From Ramlibacter agri (lineage in GTDB: Bacteria; Pseudomonadota; Gammaproteobacteria; Burkholderiales; Burkholderiaceae_C): a DNA stretch of 64,000 nt. Numbering within the stretch: the stretch's first letter is position 1; each line of letters begins with the position of its first letter. Of the stretch, positions 62,742 to 64,000 are shown piece after piece. The stretch lies in the NCBI RefSeq assembly GCF_012927085.1, contig NZ_JABBFX010000002.1, positions 1,116,001 to 1,180,000 on the forward strand. The letters run 5' to 3'. A program made the translations under genes and the position numbers. The notes below the pieces were generated by a model. That model was not told where the DNA came from and did not search any database. It saw nothing but the letters and a program-made list of their open reading frames with translations.

Positions 62742-64000
62742 ATGGACCTTGCCTGCCTGGTCGACCCCCGCCGCGACGCGGTGCGCCGCACGCCGGGACG
62801 CAACGGCCTCGACTACGTCGAAGTCGGCGACCACGATGCGCCGACGCTGTACGCCTGGTTCCTCGGCAAGCTGCCGCCCGAACTGCAGGTGAACCAGCCG
62901 GGCCTGGAGCAATACCTGGCGCTGGCCGGCGGCGATCGCATCACCGGGCTGCGCATCCTGGACGTCGACCCGCAGGTGGCCGACGATCCCGGGCGCGACG
63001 ACTACCTCGTCATCACGCTGGACCGCACGGGCGATTTCTCCACCTACACGCTCAGCCTGGTCGGGGTGGCGAACATCGACCCGCGCTACGCCAGCGCGGA
63101 CTTCCATTTCAAGGTCTGCTGTCCGGCGGAGGTCGACTGCAAGGGCTCCTGCGCCTGTCCGCAGCCGGAGCTGGACGAGCCCCAGGCCAACTACCTCGCC
63201 AAGGACTACGCGAGCTTCCGCCAGCTGCTGTTCGACCGGCTCGCCGTGACGATGCCAGGCTGGACCGAGCGCCACGTGCCCGATCTCGGCGTGACCTTGG
63301 TGGAGATCCTGGCCTATGTTGGCGACTACCTCAGCTACTACCAGGACGCCGTCGCCACCGAGGCCTACATCGGCACGGCGCGCCAGAGGATCTCGATGCG
63401 CCGGCACGCGCGGCTGGTGGACTACCGCATGCACGAAGGCTGCAATGCGCGGGCCTGGGTGCAACTGCAGGTCTCGGGCCAGCTCGAACTGCCCTCGGCG
63501 CAGACGGCCTTCATCACCGGCCTCAACGTGCCGGACTCGCTGCGGCAACCGATGATGGCGATCGAGGCGGTCGACCGCCTGCCTGCTGGCAGCTACGAGT
63601 TCTTCGAGCCCCTGCCTTCGCAGCCGCCAGGCACGCTGATGCTGCTGCCGGCCCACAACAGCATCGCCTTCTACACCTGGGGCCGGCGCGAATGCTGCCT
63701 GCTGGCTGGCGCGACCAGCGCGACGCTGCTCGATCAATGGATCGTCACAGGTGGCGACGGCGATGCCGAGGGGACGCTCACGCGCGCCCTCGCGCTGCAG
63801 GTGGGCGACGTGCTGGTGTTCGAAGAAGTGATCGGCGCGAAGACCGGCAACCCGGACGATGCCGACCCGTCGCGCCGCTGGGCCGTCCGGCTCACCAGCG
63901 TCGAAGCCTCGGAGGATTCGCTGTACCCGCAGGTGGTGCAGGAAGGCGCGGATTCCGTGGCCACGCCTGTCGTCGAGATCGCCTGGGCGGTGGACGACGC
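62742..64000 (+). CDS. Baseplate J-like protein (Afp11-like), cut by the window end
   Basis: At least 419 codons, open at the right edge. It matches the putative baseplate assembly family: a Cys cluster FKVCCPAEVDCKGSCACPQP (about 126-145), then YLAKDYASFRQLLFDRLAV and ERHVPDLGVTLVEILAYVGD, TEAYIGTARQRISMRRHARL. The Cys cluster may bind a metal and is shared by this eCIS subgroup. Homologues reach well over 800 residues, so about half or less may be visible. GAGGAG precedes the ATG at 62742. Confidence 0.93.
   Translation, partial: MDLACLVDPRRDAVRRTPGRNGLDYVEVGDHDAPTLYAWFLGKLPPELQVNQPGLEQYLALAGGDRITGLRILDVDPQVADDPGRDDYLVITLDRTGDFSTYTLSLVGVANIDPRYASADFHFKVCCPAEVDCKGSCACPQPELDEPQANYLAKDYASFRQLLFDRLAVTMPGWTERHVPDLGVTLVEILAYVGDYLSYYQDAVATEAYIGTARQRISMRRHARLVDYRMHEGCNARAWVQLQVSGQLELPSAQTAFITGLNVPDSLRQPMMAIEAVDRLPAGSYEFFEPLPSQPPGTLMLLPAHNSIAFYTWGRRECCLLAGATSATLLDQWIVTGGDGDAEGTLTRALALQVGDVLVFEEVIGAKTGNPDDADPSRRWAVRLTSVEASEDSLYPQVVQEGADSVATPVVEIAWAVDD

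Overview
The window looks like chromosome of a betaproteobacterium of the Burkholderiales, most likely Comamonadaceae (Ramlibacter/Variovorax-like). This is inferred from the very high GC, the sdhCDAB-sdhE-gltA order with a GntR regulator in front, the kynB-kynU-kynA order and the family types seen. I saw no rRNA, tRNA, CRISPR array or insertion sequence.

Region 1 (1-24 kb) is housekeeping and accessory metabolism. It holds an ergothioneine pair (egtB-egtD, with a DUF427 gene), a MetE-like core protein, a lone receiver domain, flavin and NDH-2 oxidoreductases, a voltage-gated K+ channel with a C-terminal zinc ribbon and a thioredoxin-reductase-like protein preceded by an epimerase remnant. 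A small gene here sits behind a near-perfect LexA box. Then come the tryptophan-to-anthranilate operon kynBUA, acnA coupled to an FAD monooxygenase, serC-serA, an MmyB-type regulator behind a 25-bp palindrome, and an SbmA/BacA-like transporter.

Region 2 (24.5-36.7 kb) is a TCA-cycle supercluster. A leftward operon mdh-tam-citE-like-hypothetical-acnB and a rightward operon gntR-sdhCDAB-sdhE-gltA diverge from one intergenic region that carries the palindrome TCTTATATAAGA. Both operons end in clear hairpin terminators.

Region 3 (36.7-41 kb) has a WYL regulator with a VOC protein, a PHB-depolymerase-type esterase with a phasin-like partner, a BON-domain secreted protein and a PIG-L deacetylase whose only canonical start looks too late.

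Region 4 (41-64 kb, running off the end) is an extracellular contractile injection system (eCIS, Afp/PVC-like) of the single-sheath type. In order it has a sigma-54 activator without a sensor domain, a small winged-helix-like protein, sheath, tube, a zinc-ribbon baseplate-associated protein, a proline-rich protein, a DUF4255 cap, an AAA+ ATPase, a small conserved protein, a 2,722-residue DUF4157 giant, a DUF4157-OmpA-like protein, an Afp7-like tube-initiator pair, a gp27-like hub, a gp5-like spike, a PAAR-like tip, gp25 and baseplate J. Many of the genes overlap by 4 bases. The leader between activator and operon shows a full sigma-54 layout: inverted-repeat activator sites, a perfect IHF consensus, a -24/-12 element, then a ribosome binding site and GTG start. 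The activator-site core is repeated as a palindrome just upstream of the activator gene. This regulatory design and the giant beta-rich DUF4157 protein are the two most interesting things here.
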